64,000 nt of DNA from Phorcus lineatus (GCA_921293015.1 OV121088.1:31285645-31349644); one strand, 5' to 3'; shown: positions 50,004 to 61,726, counted from the first letter of the stretch. A program made the numbers and translations. Notes: generated from the sequence alone by a model not told the origin.

Positions 50004-50943
50004 TTGGTCTTACCCTCAAAAAGCTCACTTAGGGATCATGGTTGATAAGTGTATTAAGTTTGTTGAAGCTAGCATGTATAGTTTAGGAGATATGCTCAGG
50101 AAAAAGCACTTTGTCAGATAGTCATTGTTTTAGTAATGTTTCCATGTAAAACGCAAAAAATTAAAATAATTTTTTGGTCTTACCCTCAAGAGACGCACCA
50201 ATATGGATAAGTGTATGAAGTTTGGTGATGATAGCATGTACGGTTTAGAAGATATACTCCGGACAAAGGACTTAGTCATAAATTCACCGTTTTAGTCATG
50301 TTTCCATGGAAAGCGCAAAAAAAAAAAAAATCATTTGTTGGTCTAACCATCAAAAGGCACATCAATGGATCATGGTTGATAAGTGTATGAAGTTTGGTAA
50401 GGATAGCATGTATAGTTATGAAGATATATCCGTACAAAGGACTTTGTCACTGTTTAAGTCATGTTTCCATGGAAACCTCAAAAAATAAAAATCATTTGGT
50501 GGTCTAACCCTCAAAAGGCACATCTAGGGATCATGGTTGATAAGTGTATGAAGTTTGTTGAAGCTAGCATGTATAGTTTAGGAGATACGCTCCGGACAAA
50601 GGACTTGGTCATAGAGTCACTGTTTTAGTCATGTTTCCATGGAAACCGCAAAAAATAAAAATCATTTGTTAGTCTAACCCTCAAAAGGCACATCTAGGGA
50701 TCATGGTTGATAAGTGTATGAAGTTTGGTGAAGCTAGCATGTATAGTTTAGGAGATATGCTCCGGACAAAGGACTTGGTCATAGAGTCACTGTTTTAGTC
50801 ATGTTTCCATGGAAACTGCAAAAAATAAAAATCATTTGTTGGTCTAACCCTCAAAAGGCACATCTAGGGATCATGGTTGATAAGTGTATGAAGTTTGGTG
50901 AAGCTAGCATGTATAGTTTAGGAGATATGCTCCGGACAAAGAT
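50004..50943 (+). repeat. Tandem core of six ~170-bp units
   Basis: Units start (TTGGTCT or equivalent) at 50004, 50174, 50338, 50499, 50669 and 50839; the last is partial. The spacings are 170, 164, 161, 170 and 170. The last three units are almost identical (ACCCTCAAAAGGCACATCTA; GGATCATGGTTGATAAGTG; GAAGCTAGCATGTATAG) while the first three are diverged, so the array grew recently at its right end. Confidence 0.95.
50463..50476. promoter_or_regulatory. X-box-like palindrome in the core repeat
   Basis: GTTTCCATGGAAAC is a perfect 14-bp palindrome matching the form GTTNCCATGGNAAC bound by RFX proteins. Identical copies lie at 50633-50646 and 50803-50816, and a one-mismatch copy at 50300-50313. 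Confidence 0.4.
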
Positions 50944-50947
50944 TTGT

Positions 50948-51029
50948 GACGGACGGACAGACGGACGGACGGACAGACGGACAGACGGACAGACAGACAG
51001 ACGGACAGACGGACAGACGGACGGACAGA
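50948..51029 (+). repeat. (GACGGACA)n-type microsatellite
   Basis: About 82 bp of interspersed GACG and GACA tetranucleotides between the tandem core and the terminal hairpin. Confidence 0.95.
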
Positions 51030-51039
51030 ATGAACGCTA

Positions 51040-51073
51040 TATACCCCCGCTTACGCTGTAAGGCGGGGGTATA
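51040..51073. repeat. Terminal hairpin of the nested element
   Basis: An 11-bp perfect stem, TATACCCCCGC (51040-51050) with GCGGGGGTATA (51063-51073), and a 12-base loop. It probably marks the 3' end of the nested element. Confidence 0.88.
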
Positions 51074-51897
51074 ATAACATAATCGTGGTCACGAAAGTAA
51101 ATTTAAGAATGTTATTTTCGCATATTTTGGATTATCATATTTATCTTGTAATAATTCATAATTTATTGACAATTTCCATTTAGGATGATGAAATGTTATT
51201 ATATTGTTCATAATGACTAAGAACAAATAGAAGATATAACTTTTAACGATAGCGTGTCTGGCCGAATTACCATAAGGCGATTGTTGACTATCGCTTGTTA
51301 TCAAGAAAATAGTATTTAGATGATTTCTCGTTTCGTAATATTGTCGAAAACTTTTCACCATTATCGACAAAAAAACAAGTGACATACTTTGTAAGGAATA
51401 AAAATATATTGAAAATTAACAATATTTCACCGATAAGTGTTGCAAATATTTAGATTTTTATTAACAAAGTTGTATTTTCGGTTTGATTTCAAACCACGTG
51501 CGCAGCTTGTTTTGACATATTCTGTTTGACCGTGACCTTCCAGTTAAGTTCGTTTAATGTTGATCAAAAACACATTTGATAATCTTTAGATCAAAATCTA
51601 AGACTGTAGAATATCGATTTTAATATTTTACAGTTTCGAGAAGCTATACTTTCAAAATAATTTACACTCGATGAAAATATAACATCACTTAGCGTGTCAA
51701 TGAACTAGCGAAACATCGGCAAGTTTCAATTGAATTTTCTTTCAAACAGCTTCGATTAATTCATCAACAAATCTATTTTTTCACAAAATATAATGATTTT
51801 CAGTGAAGATAATTATATAATTTTACAGAATTTTATGAATTTATCATTGTTACTGTGTTAGTTTATCTCGGACAGGTAAGTTTTGACAACAACTCGC
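51074..51897. other. Right interior of the composite element
   Basis: AT-rich and without a transposase-like frame. It includes AACCACGTGCGCAGC near 51492 and GACCGTGACC near 51528, which have loose counterparts on the left side. Confidence 0.45.
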
Positions 51898-52044
51898 CCT
51901 TGCGCTTAGATGCGCTACTGAGGATACAGCATTTCGTAAAAGCGCGCTTACAAGCGTCACTGAGTGCCACGGTCTGTTATGCGAGCGCGCCTCAGTGCGT
52001 CACTGGGTTTGAGAAGCAACTTTTTCCTTGCGCTTATATGCGCT
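51898..52044. repeat. CpG/GCGC-rich subterminal block
   Basis: TGCGCTTAGATGCGCT (51901-51916) and TGCGCTTATATGCGCT (52029-52044) bracket a stretch with many GCGC words and two GCGTCACTG words. It overlaps the right inverted repeat and stands out sharply from the AT-rich DNA around it. Subterminal repeats of this kind often bind transposase. Confidence 0.7.
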
Positions 52045-52064
52045 CGAAGTATGCAAAGGGTTAA
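52004..52064 (-). repeat. Right terminal inverted repeat
   Basis: Pairs with 48912-48962 and retains the CpG-rich spacer that is replaced by AT-rich sequence on the left. Confidence 0.78.
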
Positions 52065-54159
52065 AGGCCAAGGAATGGTTTCTGTCTGATCATTTCAGCA
52101 GGCAAAGATTAACTTTCAGCCTATAAGAAGACTTTAAATTGTTAAGAAGAGTCTTAAGCAGATTTGTGATGAATGAGGTATTCAAATAAAATCTATCAGG
52201 AACATTTTTTCCAATTTGTTTTTCCCAAAGTAGATTGTTTGAAATGTATTTTATAAGCGACTAACATATTTTTATGATATTCAATAATATGAAATGAAGC
52301 TGCAATCAAACTAAAAACTGTAACTTTCAAAATAAAGAACAAAGAAAAATATCAACGTGATTGTCTTGCAAGAACATCCAAAGCCAAAATGACATACACT
52401 GATAAATGTCAGATTTTCTACAGCCGAAAGCTACAAGTATTTTTATCATAACATTTGGGATCAGGAGCTTCGTAGGTCATTACTTCTAAGGAAACACCGA
52501 CTGAAGACTAAATTATTCAGAACTCTTGGATCAGTTCCTCACAGTTTGATAGATCTAAATGAATGCTGTGGTTTAAGACACATCACCAGTGCAAGGTGTG
52601 AGTGAGACAGGGAAACCCTATACATGCCTCTCCATTACACTACAGTGCAGACATGTTGCCATATGGCTTCTGTCTCCGCTTGTCTGCAGATTTGATTATG
52701 AGTTACCTGCGAAAATACTGAAAGGGTTAGTTCCAATTATGCCTTGGCAATGGAGTAATAAAATTAGTGCCGTGTATTTTGGTGCAAAGGCGGTGCAAAA
52801 TTAGAACAAGTTTCCTTGATTCTGTTTGCATTCCAGTTTCATCCATTGCTATGGAAGACGAATTTTTACAACAAAAGAGCTTTCCAAAAATGGTTTCCAT
52901 GAGATTTCATATCAAGCTTAATTAAATTGTCACTGTTTAGAATATTCTATCATCGCTCAAGATCAGACGCTTGATTTTGAAATTTGTAATTATGAAAATT
53001 TTCATTTTGAGCTGTGAAGTATGAAAGCTTTTATCTTGGCATATTGATAGTTATGTTGGGGTTTTATCAATTTTCAAAGGTTTCTTTTATTCTCAAGTAC
53101 TGGAAATACTATTGAGAGAAAACCCACATTGCCAATATGGTTATGCATTGAACAGATACCTGCTAGTCATTACTGAAAGTATGGTACAATGGAATAGCAC
53201 TCAACAAGTAGGTCAAAAATGACAACATCTCATTTCATAACAATACTTCCACACCCTTCCTGATCTTTTTACTTGTTGAGTTAATATTTTACATTGACAG
53301 CTACATTAAATCTCTGAGTAAATTCTGAGTATAAAACAACTTGCTACCCCACAGGGAGGCAATGCACTTTCTATTGTACTGGTAGGTCACCTATTAAACA
53401 ATTAACACCAGACCATTACACTGCTATTACCCACTAATATCATTTGGGCTTAGGAACGACAGTCGTGGCAGAATAAGATCAATTGAAAAATTAAGACATA
53501 ATGTACCAAGGAATACTTTTGGGAATTTTTCGAAATCTAAATCGACAAGAAGTGCTAGAACTGCATGACTAAAATGATGAATATAACCTACTTAAAAACA
53601 TGCAAAAACTGAATGTATGTTCATGTGTATTTGAAAATCTCAAATGAAACCTGTTCAACATGTATACAAACATTGTCATATTTGGATAATTCATGAACAA
53701 TTGTCATTTTATACTTTATACATCAAGGAAGAATGTAAACGAAAAATCACTTAAAGCTTGTTGTTTGGTTAAACTCTTTCAACGCTACAAGCCCGAAATC
53801 AGGCTCAAAAACATAATTGTTACTGGATTGAAAAAGCTTGAAGGTTCACATACCTACGGTTTTCACTGTTTTAATACATAAAAGAAAATGGATAGGCATA
53901 TGTAACCAAGTGACATAATAGTTCAGTCACTGATAAAGAAATAAGAGACATATTCTAGTGTGCACCACTGTAATCAATGAAACATGGAATGGTGTTACCA
54001 GAAAGGAGTTTGATTCATTGTTATTCAATAACACCAATCAGATTACCAATTAACTGCCAACGTACCCAAATCGCCTTAAAGCAGGCATCTTGCTGCATTG
54101 TAATGCTGATAATTCTTCAATATTTTTCAATTAGACTTGCAATTAAAGTCAATGTTTGA
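52065..54159. other. AT-rich non-coding DNA
   Basis: No gene recognised. A 71-codon + frame at 52589-52804 lies in a slightly more complex patch without a domain. Confidence 0.55.
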
Positions 54160-54620
54160 TAACAGCAGGTCCAGGAGGGATCAACGATTGATCTGAATTT
54201 GGAGACAAAAGCTGCACAGCAAAACAAAAGGAAGAATGGGGTCTACGATTCAGACCCGAGGTGAGCGGAGAGATTCGGTTCCATTCTGCTGCACAAAGCG
54301 AGCCTCTGGTGGAGAACACAGCAATCCCATGGGCTGCATCTGCTCATGACAAACAAGGGAAATGAACAGGTCATGTAAATTTCCAGCAATGGCTCCCGAT
54401 AACCAGATAGTGCTGCAACTGACAGCAGTTCTGCTGAATGTTGGAATTACTGGTGTTTATAAAACATCCACCATTCAATATCAGGCACCGCTTCACACAT
54501 TGAGCTGAAAAATTTATGATCTGTTTCGTTTCAGGCCATCGTATGCTCGCGCGCACTGCGATTGTTGGCTCTGGGATGTGACATCATTTTTCAACAGCCA
54601 GCAGTAGGGAGAACGTAATC
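54160..54620. promoter_or_regulatory. Candidate conserved regulatory block
   Basis: Complex, repeat-free sequence of balanced composition (ACGATTCAGACCCGAGGTGA; GCTCGCGCGCACTGCG; GGGATGTGACATCA) between AT-rich flanks. It has short frames only and resembles conserved non-coding DNA. Confidence 0.25.
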
Positions 54621-55530
54621 ATATTTACCAAGCAATTTCGTACATTTCTGTTTATGAATAATTCTCTATGCAAAAAGTTCATAATTTTACTTTTGTCACT
54701 TTAGTTATATTAAGAGTTCTTTTCCCCCATATATTTTTCTTTGAGGTCTGACAATTCAAAATTTTTCTATGGCAGTCATTCAACATTTTATCAATAACAA
54801 ATTCCATTGGTTATAATATTTTCTAAAAGGCAAACTTGGTTGAATTTGTGATATACATGCCTTGTGGTATTCAATATTCACTTCCTGCTGGAAGTGAGCT
54901 AAAAGCGATCAATGTTCCTGTCATAACCGATTTCACAACAAATCAATTCAACCTGATTGTAATTCCAGCTCTCTTGTAACGCATGCATATGAAGTCAAAA
55001 ATAATTCTTTGAATTTTTTTCAAATTTCTAAAGCTCAAAATGCAAATTTTCAAAATCCTTTTCTTCAGACCACAGCTTGCCGTGGTCCCAATTCATTTCC
55101 ATTTGTTCTAACTTCATTAAAATAATTCAATTTCAAAGCAATTTAAAATTGTAATTAAATCCACAGAAAGCATGTGGTATCTATCACTGCCTTATTTAGA
55201 CAAAATAGCATCATGTCCTGGCGCAAAGCAACAGTTATTTCCTTTCTCTAACAAAAATGGCCTGATTAGCACCTTCAGTTACCTGCAGCTTTGAAATTCA
55301 ATTTACCAAAGAAATTATTTCTTTGAAAACAAACCCAAAGCTTCCACTGCTCGTAATTATCAATTTCAACGCACGGCCTTCATTAGGCAATGTTGGAAAA
55401 AAGCAAACTGTTTTTGAATTTAAAAACATGTAAACTAGGTGTTTTATTCTAACTTCATTTACAATCACTTTCCGTTACATCTGCAAGATTTAAAGAACAT
55501 TATCTAAAAGTTTTACTAAATTTTCCTCAG
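54621..55530. other. AT-rich non-coding DNA
   Basis: Includes ACCACAGCTTGCCGTGGT at 55069-55086, two RUNX-like sites facing each other. No gene recognised. Confidence 0.5.
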
Positions 55531-55608
55531 GTATCTCCTAATGAATTGAGGTATCTCCTAATGGACTGAGGTATCTCCTAATGGACTGAGGTATCTCCTA
55601 ATGAACTG
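55531..55608 (+). repeat. 20-bp minisatellite, 4 copies
   Basis: GTATCTCCTAATGRAYTGAG repeats at 55531, 55551, 55571 and 55591 with one or two differences. Confidence 0.95.
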
Positions 55609-58600
55609 CTGGGTTATTGTCTAACAATTCTAGGATAAGTAAATGTTTTCTCAAATCATCTCAAATCTTTGTTAATCTTATCGTATTGATCAAATTTCAA
55701 ACACATAGGACAAAACAGTTCACAAACACTGAATAATCAATTTATCACAAAAATTATAAATCTTGCTGTTTATCCATTTTATAGTTTGAATTATCTAAAA
55801 AAAAAAAATTTGATGAACATAAGGGCATTAAAAGATATGGCAATTAATGTGACATATATGATAAACATTACAATGTTAAAATACTGAATGATCTAGATCT
55901 CTACCAGAGCCATGCTCTGGTTAATATGTCATCAGTAGTTCTTAAACAAAAAATATTGATCATATGCATTTCCAACTAAGGGCTGGTTATATTTTAATTG
56001 CATGTTATATGTAAAGATGTATGCAAACTGTGGACAACTCTTCCATAAACAATGAACTTTAAAACTCCAGGGACCAGAATACATACATACATACATGTAT
56101 TCAGAATGTACAACACATTATTCTCCAAAGAGGCAGTTAAATCAATTATTTTACCATTGTGGTGAAACAATATAGAAACTGGAGCAATATTGAATATTTT
56201 TACAATTATTGTTGTTGCAAGAATAATTCAAAAATTCCGCCAATAGATAGTAACAATGCCATATGTTGCCTGCAGAATAACACCATATAAACCTGCACAT
56301 AAAATCCATTTTTATGTAACGTTTAGCAGGGAAGGAAGTAAGTCTTATCAAAGCATCTTCCATTGAGATTTGAGTTTCTGAAAGCACAAATGCTAATGCC
56401 ATACTAAAGTCAAAATTCACAGGTGATACTGATGATATCATTTTTGAAACTGTACAAATTTTACACAACATGCATAGCACACAAAACTTGCTACATGTAT
56501 GTGAAAAATAGATTGCCGCTTAAGTAGTTTTGAAGTTTTTCACCCTATAACTGGGCATTCCAAAATTGGAGATTCGTAAACCCCTGACACTCTCGACCAT
56601 TGGAACACACCTCTACAGGTACGCTGCTTTCTCACTGCCAGAATTGTACATGCCCTTCAGTTGAAAAAAACCCTACACTACCTGTCCTCAATCAAGACAC
56701 AATGGACTACCGGCAGATAATTGCATCATCAACTGAAACATAGCAGGTAGTGCTTAGAACACATTTTTACGATCTTAAATAAAAACAGAAATAGAGATAG
56801 TCGTCATTTGAGAAAATACTCATTATTTCTCGCGACTTGTTTGTAGAGAGAGAAAAAGGCTTAAATAACTTAAGAGTTGACTCTGTCAACACTTTTCTGC
56901 ACTAATAAATTTGTTTCCTAATTCTATTACAAATACTTCTCTTTTACAGTAATACCCTTTAATAGAGCTTGTGCCATAATCCGTTGTGGTAAGCAACGAA
57001 ACTCGTTCCAAATAATCACGTTTTAACCATTTACAACTCTCCTTTTAAGCCACTAAATGAGCAACCGTCTACAGAGCCCCAGTCAAAATAATTGATCCAA
57101 ACTAGATTCTGACTCTAGCACGAAAGAAAATGGATTAAGAGGTCGAGTTTAATATGAACAGAATCACTTCAATTATATTGATACAGTAGCTCAATGATTC
57201 CTGTAATTAAAGATTTACGCTTGTCTTGGAGAACTACACTGTGGATATTTGACATCCTTTTTCCCCCATTTTTTTTGTTTTAGCCTCATAATCATGTTAG
57301 AGAATTAAACAGTGAAAAACTGTTTAAGTTTCTTACTATTTGGATACAATTTTATTTTTAAAGAGCATACCGGACAAAAGTAGTGGGGAATATTTTCAAA
57401 TTTTGAACTTTTGAATAACTACATATGTTTTTATTGACACAATGATGAAATATCATAAGATTCTAAATATTCCAAACTTATTTTGTCCAATAAATGTTTT
57501 TCCAGTTTATCTTTTTTTGCAAGAACTGTCAAATTATCATACCATTTTGATACAAATCATCTTTTGTAAAAATATTCTTTGGTAACACTTATTTTGAGAT
57601 TGTCAACTGCAATTTATTGACTTATCACCATGTATAAATTGAATGATTTTTAAAACTGTACATTCATAACAAACAGTGAAAGATAAAATGTATACTTTTA
57701 AAACTTTTTTTCACTGTTTCTATGATAACTAATCACAACAATATCCTAAAATTACAATCAGGTTGATATAAGAATACTTTCATCAGATAAATTATTTTTG
57801 CCACTGTACAATGCACACATTTGAATATTTAATGTTTGTCATTTGCATCCTATTGCGCAGAAAAAAAAAATCACATTTAAGAGTACTACCTTTTTTTTAA
57901 ATCAAAACTGCTCTTGTTTTATACTTAATGAATTCCTGTTCTTGAAAACTTCATTTATAATTAATTCTTATGCTGGAAAATGAAATTATCAAAATTAAAA
58001 CTTAATAAGTGAATATAACATTACTCCAAAAGAAAAGACAATTTTTCACCTTAATAAATTTACATAACTATTTTTCAAACAAATAAACCATCATTACTAT
58101 AATTAAGACTAGTTAAACATGCCCTGAGATAAAAAAACAAACAAACAAACAAGAAAACCCATAAAACATTTTGCAAAAAAAAGGTTATTTGTCATATAAA
58201 AGGTCTCACACCCATGTGAATTTAGCACAATGACAAAACCCTGAAGATGTTTATAAAACCAATATCTTTTTTTAGAATGTATTCTGCTAGAATACTTGTT
58301 TTATTAATCATCACATTTTTAAACCCAAGTTTTCCTTCTCAGTTTTTAGGAATTTTTTATTTACTCACCTGAAAACTTCCCTAAGGGGAAGCTTTGTTCA
58401 TTCTGATAAAGTCTAATAATTGCATTAGTTTGAGGTCACCACAAGGGACAAGGGAGACTACTCTGTAATGATTAGTAGCTGGCGACATCTGAGGACATCT
58501 GAGGTCGTTCCACATGGACCTTTGCTTTTAACCCTAGTTTAACCCTTTACATGCAGATGGCCAATTTCTTCAACCTTTTTTTGGTTTGTTCTTGTTTGTA

Positions 58601-58757
58601 TTTTTATTCAGTGTTCTTGGGTCAAGTCAAGTCAAGAGTGATTGACTGACTAACGGTGTATCACCACTAGGGCAAAACTGGAAGGGGAACTATATAAACT
58701 GTATCCAATTGATAGAAGTTTTTATCATTGCATATATCAGATCAAGGATTAAGATAA
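55609..58757. other. AT-rich non-coding DNA
   Basis: Highly AT-rich from 57200 to 58350. It holds (ATAC)4 at 56079-56094, an AAAC-rich run at 58132-58152 and GTCAA units near 58619-58636. TTAACCCTTTACATGCA at 58539-58555 matches the piggyBac-like end at 48912 but no partner is seen. A 109-codon frame at 56151-56480 (-) has no domain. Confidence 0.55.
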
Positions 58758-59007
58758 GGTGATTTTGGGTTTGACGCCACTTACAAGTGTATTTCACTTA
58801 TATCATGGCTGCTAATATCATTGCAGGGAGATAACCCACAACACTATCATGGATATGTATTGCAATGAAACCTGCAAGCATTGGGTAGCACTACCAGCAA
58901 ACAATGGATGATACTGCGCTGAAATTCAGTGTAGCAATGCATGCAAACCTTACTGTGTGTAGAACATTTCTCTACTACAAATGAAGTTGCCGTGCTCCTG
59001 GCAGGAT
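58758..59007 (-). mobile_element. tRNA-derived SINE, copy 4, decayed and truncated before box B
   Basis: It aligns by eye with copies 1 and 2 from the tail (GACGCCACTTACAAG) through the body (TTGCAGGGAGATAACC; CTGAAATTCAGTGTAGCAAT) to GTTGCCGTGCTCCTGGCAGGATA. It stops inside box B, so the whole tRNA head is missing. It is more diverged than the first two copies, with several CpG-to-TpG/CpA type differences (TATCATGGCTGC for TATCGCGGCTGC). Confidence 0.85.
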
Positions 59008-59430
59008 AAAATAGTAAAGAAAGTATTTGTTAATACCATTGAGTACTTGGCAGGCGTAACAACCTAGACAAGCTGATAGGACACACTTGAAAGTTCCAAA
59101 ATTACATGATTTTCAAGAGGTTAGAGTATCAGACAAGTAAATCCACAAAATTTACTTTTAAATTTTGGCAAACCAGTCGAAAGCTTTTATTATATACTTT
59201 CATCATGATAGCTGTGTACAAACTCCTTAACAAGTTCCAAAGAACTGGCATCTACAGCTGAACACATTACTGACAAATCAGTATTAACGCCATCAAAAAA
59301 CGTTTTTTAAAAACATGTACCTAAACCCTCGAAAGAAATCAACATCACTTTATAGCTGCAAACACTTAAACTTTCAGGTAACTAGAAGTCTCCGAGGACT
59401 ATGGTAAACATAGTGGCAAGTATTTGAAAA
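59008..59430. other. AT-rich non-coding DNA
   Basis: No gene or repeat recognised. Confidence 0.6.
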
Positions 59431-60340
59431 TGGATTCAATAATTTGGCCAGTTTAAGCGATTGGTACAGACCTTGCGGCCTGCAACTATTCGTCCCAGGG
59501 TGCCCTTTGGTAGAGCTATACATACTAATGTGGCTATTATCTCAAGATGCTGAACCACGCGGGACCCGGTCGAAGAGAGGGGCCCATCCTTAACAGCATT
59601 GCCAGGCACAGAATCAAAGAGCCCATTCAACCAATCAAAAGTCGTCCTCTGTGTCCATTTTCGCTGTAGATAATTTGACAGAATTCTGGTCTTTTAACGC
59701 CGGTAATGCCACATCAGCTGTGAGGTAACTGAGTCACAAAACACGATCATACTGATGAGTAGTCCAGATAAAAGCTCCCAGATATCAGCAGTAATGTGGA
59801 TATTTTGAATGTTAATCTCCCGAGCTGACCAGCATCACCGAATGAATTTTATGTCGTAATTGTGCATTCACTGAAGCATAACAAGTTTCATATTACCTAC
59901 TATTTGTATTTATATTTTCTTTCACCATGGCCAGGTTGATAAAATAATACAAGATGGATTTGAATGAACTTTCATTTCGAGGATTCTTCTCCACGGGACT
60001 GAATTCAGAGTTTTTTGTCTATGAATTATGTATCACCCCCATGATTCATTAACAGAGTTGCTTTTCTTCTCAACTAGGTGGAGCAGTCTTAAATTTGAAA
60101 CCTCCAGGGAAGGAATCCTTTCTCATGTGAAACCTTGAATCGATCTGCGCGGACTTCTAAGAGAGTGGTTTTAGAAACCATGTTTAACTAGATCATTTCA
60201 TATAATGGAATTAAGTTGCCCCTAGCCAAGGTTTATATGGATACGCTGAACAACATCTCAGCCAATAAAAACAATGCCGATGGGTAATAAAAGCCCAACA
60301 GAAAGCATGCTGTTACAAATGATCTCCTTTAATGTGATTA
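59431..60340. promoter_or_regulatory. Candidate conserved regulatory cluster
   Basis: Complex sequence with GCTGAACCACGCGGGACCCG near 59551, GGGCCCATCC and CTCCCGAGCTGACC. A 64-codon minus frame (59436-59630) has no recognisable domain. The patch is clearly different in composition from the AT-rich DNA on both sides. Confidence 0.25.
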
Positions 60341-60719
60341 AAACACTCTAGGGTGCTGTAACCTGTGCTTGCAATTTGATTAGTTAAATTAACGCTTGTA
60401 AAGAAACATACGAAATACTAAATAATACAGTATGCAGATATTTGTGAAATTGTTAACCTTTCAAATGTCACCTGGGTCCTATTTCAAAATGAAAATATGA
60501 AAACGAAAAGATGAAATGTACATTTCGTCACATTTTTACGTTCGATAGCAATTTGGCCAGAGTGCACTTGATGACAAATGTGTCGTTTGTTCATTGTGCT
60601 GATTGCAATTTTTATCGGATTCTTCCGCTAGTTCATTGTCGAGTAGTGCAATTTTTCTGCAACTTGTAGGGCCATAATAAAACAACTCTGTTGTATTCAT
60701 GATACATCCATTACATAAA
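60341..60719. other. AT-rich non-coding DNA
   Basis: Nothing specific recognised. Confidence 0.6.
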
Positions 60720-61145
60720 TTGTCCTACTCGAAAGCGTTTCCTTTCGTCGTGCCGTTGTCGTCAACCGACCTAATCTAACACTTCTAGTGTTGGTCCTCT
60801 CCTCCTGTGGCACCTTAACTTGAGCAAGATATACTGCTTCTGTGTGATCAGCGCATTATGTAAATGCTCTTGTCATAAGAGCCTGCTCCCTACTTGGCCA
60901 AATGTGTCCAGCATCGCGCTCTTACCAAAATCGGACAGAAGCTCTAATGGCTTTCTCCTTCACATTGAATCCTATACAATAAATAGCCACCAGTGGTCCT
61001 TTGAATATGATAGCATGTTCGGAAGGGGAGGAAGTATACAGCGGCACAATGATATTGATGGGTCATTACTGTATGGTCTCGGAATGATTCCTAAATATTT
61101 GACAGCTTCTTCAGCGGAGAGACTATCTGTCAGGGAATAAATATA
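60720..61145. promoter_or_regulatory. Candidate conserved block or unassigned exon
   Basis: Complex sequence carrying a 106-codon + frame (60820-61140). Its second half (e.g. GSLLYGLGMIPKYLTASSAE) has balanced composition, but I recognise no family and see no strong splice sites. Conserved non-coding DNA is the more cautious reading. Confidence 0.22.
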
Positions 61146-61726
61146 TCATTATTGAGGCAGAAATTGCTTTTTTAAACTGATTTGTATTGATTGGACAATG
61201 CCTCGAAATGAAAACATTTGTTTTCGGTTTCGAAATGTGGTTATCAGAGGGAGAATCTTTCAAATAAAAACTTGATTTGCAAACAGAAAGAATGATGTTG
61301 ATTTTGTAAGAATCAGTTTGCGGGATAGCCATTTATTTTCCCAAACGACCCTAAAAAGCGATCCGGTAGAGAAAACGGCTTCATGAAAACTGCTGTTTTA
61401 CGAGATGACAATCTCGTTTAAAAAGATAGTAATGTCTTCCTTGTTTCCCTTAAGGACTAGATTAGATGTGATTAAATTGTGTTTCAATTCAACATTGAAT
61501 TTCTTTTAAAGAAACCAGTGTATTTCCTCGAATTTTGTTCGACAAAAAGTACCGTGGTATAACTGTCGTTCCAAGTCTTGCAACTGATGGATCTCTTCAT
61601 TTGATGCAGTATTGACTTTCTGTAGGTCCAAACAGGACAAAACACTGATAAATTCCTTATTTCCTTGACAATAAAACGCCAAAGAACTGCTTACATCCAA
61701 AGTTGAGATTAATATCAGATGATCAG

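Larger units (their letters stand above)
49968..51073 (+). mobile_element. pearl/Helentron-like non-autonomous element nested in the composite element
   Basis: The order is a short leader starting ATACCCCCGCTT (49968-49979), a tandem core of six ~170-bp units (50004-50943), a (GACGGACA)n-type tract (50948-51029) and a terminal hairpin TATACCCCCGC (51040-51050) with GCGGGGGTATA (51063-51073). The leader repeats the left hairpin arm, giving terminal inverted and direct repeats. This layout matches the pearl/HINE (Helentron-associated) elements described in molluscs and insects: core repeats of about 160 bp, a tetranucleotide microsatellite and a 3' hairpin. It encodes no protein. The class assignment is inference from structure, and a TIR-bearing MITE is the alternative. 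Confidence 0.75.
48912..52064. mobile_element. piggyBac-like TTAA-bounded composite element (~3.15 kb)
   Basis: The left edge is TTAA (48912-48915) then CCCTTTACATACT. The right edge, on the complement, is TTAA (52061-52064) then CCCTTTGCATACT, a 16/17 match including TTAA. The ends stay similar further in: AAAGTTGCTTCATAAACCCA (48943-48962) against the complement of 52004-52023, AAAGTTGCTTCTCAAACCCA. Known piggyBac elements duplicate TTAA and begin with CCC, often CCCTTTG. No transposase-like frame is visible, so this would be a non-autonomous or gutted copy. A separate 1.1-kb element lies inside it. The arms differ: the right arm is CpG-rich, the left AT-rich. Confidence 0.72.

Noticed and set aside
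50004..50943. A CRISPR array
   Set aside because: The repeats are contiguous ~170-bp tandem units without unique spacers, in a eukaryotic transposon.
50306..51061. Open frames of 60 and 86 codons, one ending in RTDGQTD-type repeats
   Set aside because: They read through the tandem core and the GACG/GACA microsatellite, and restart in every unit.
51089..51385. A transposase fragment for the piggyBac-like element
   Set aside because: The 98-codon minus frame has no motif I can match to a DDE transposase and shows the composition of AT-rich chance frames.
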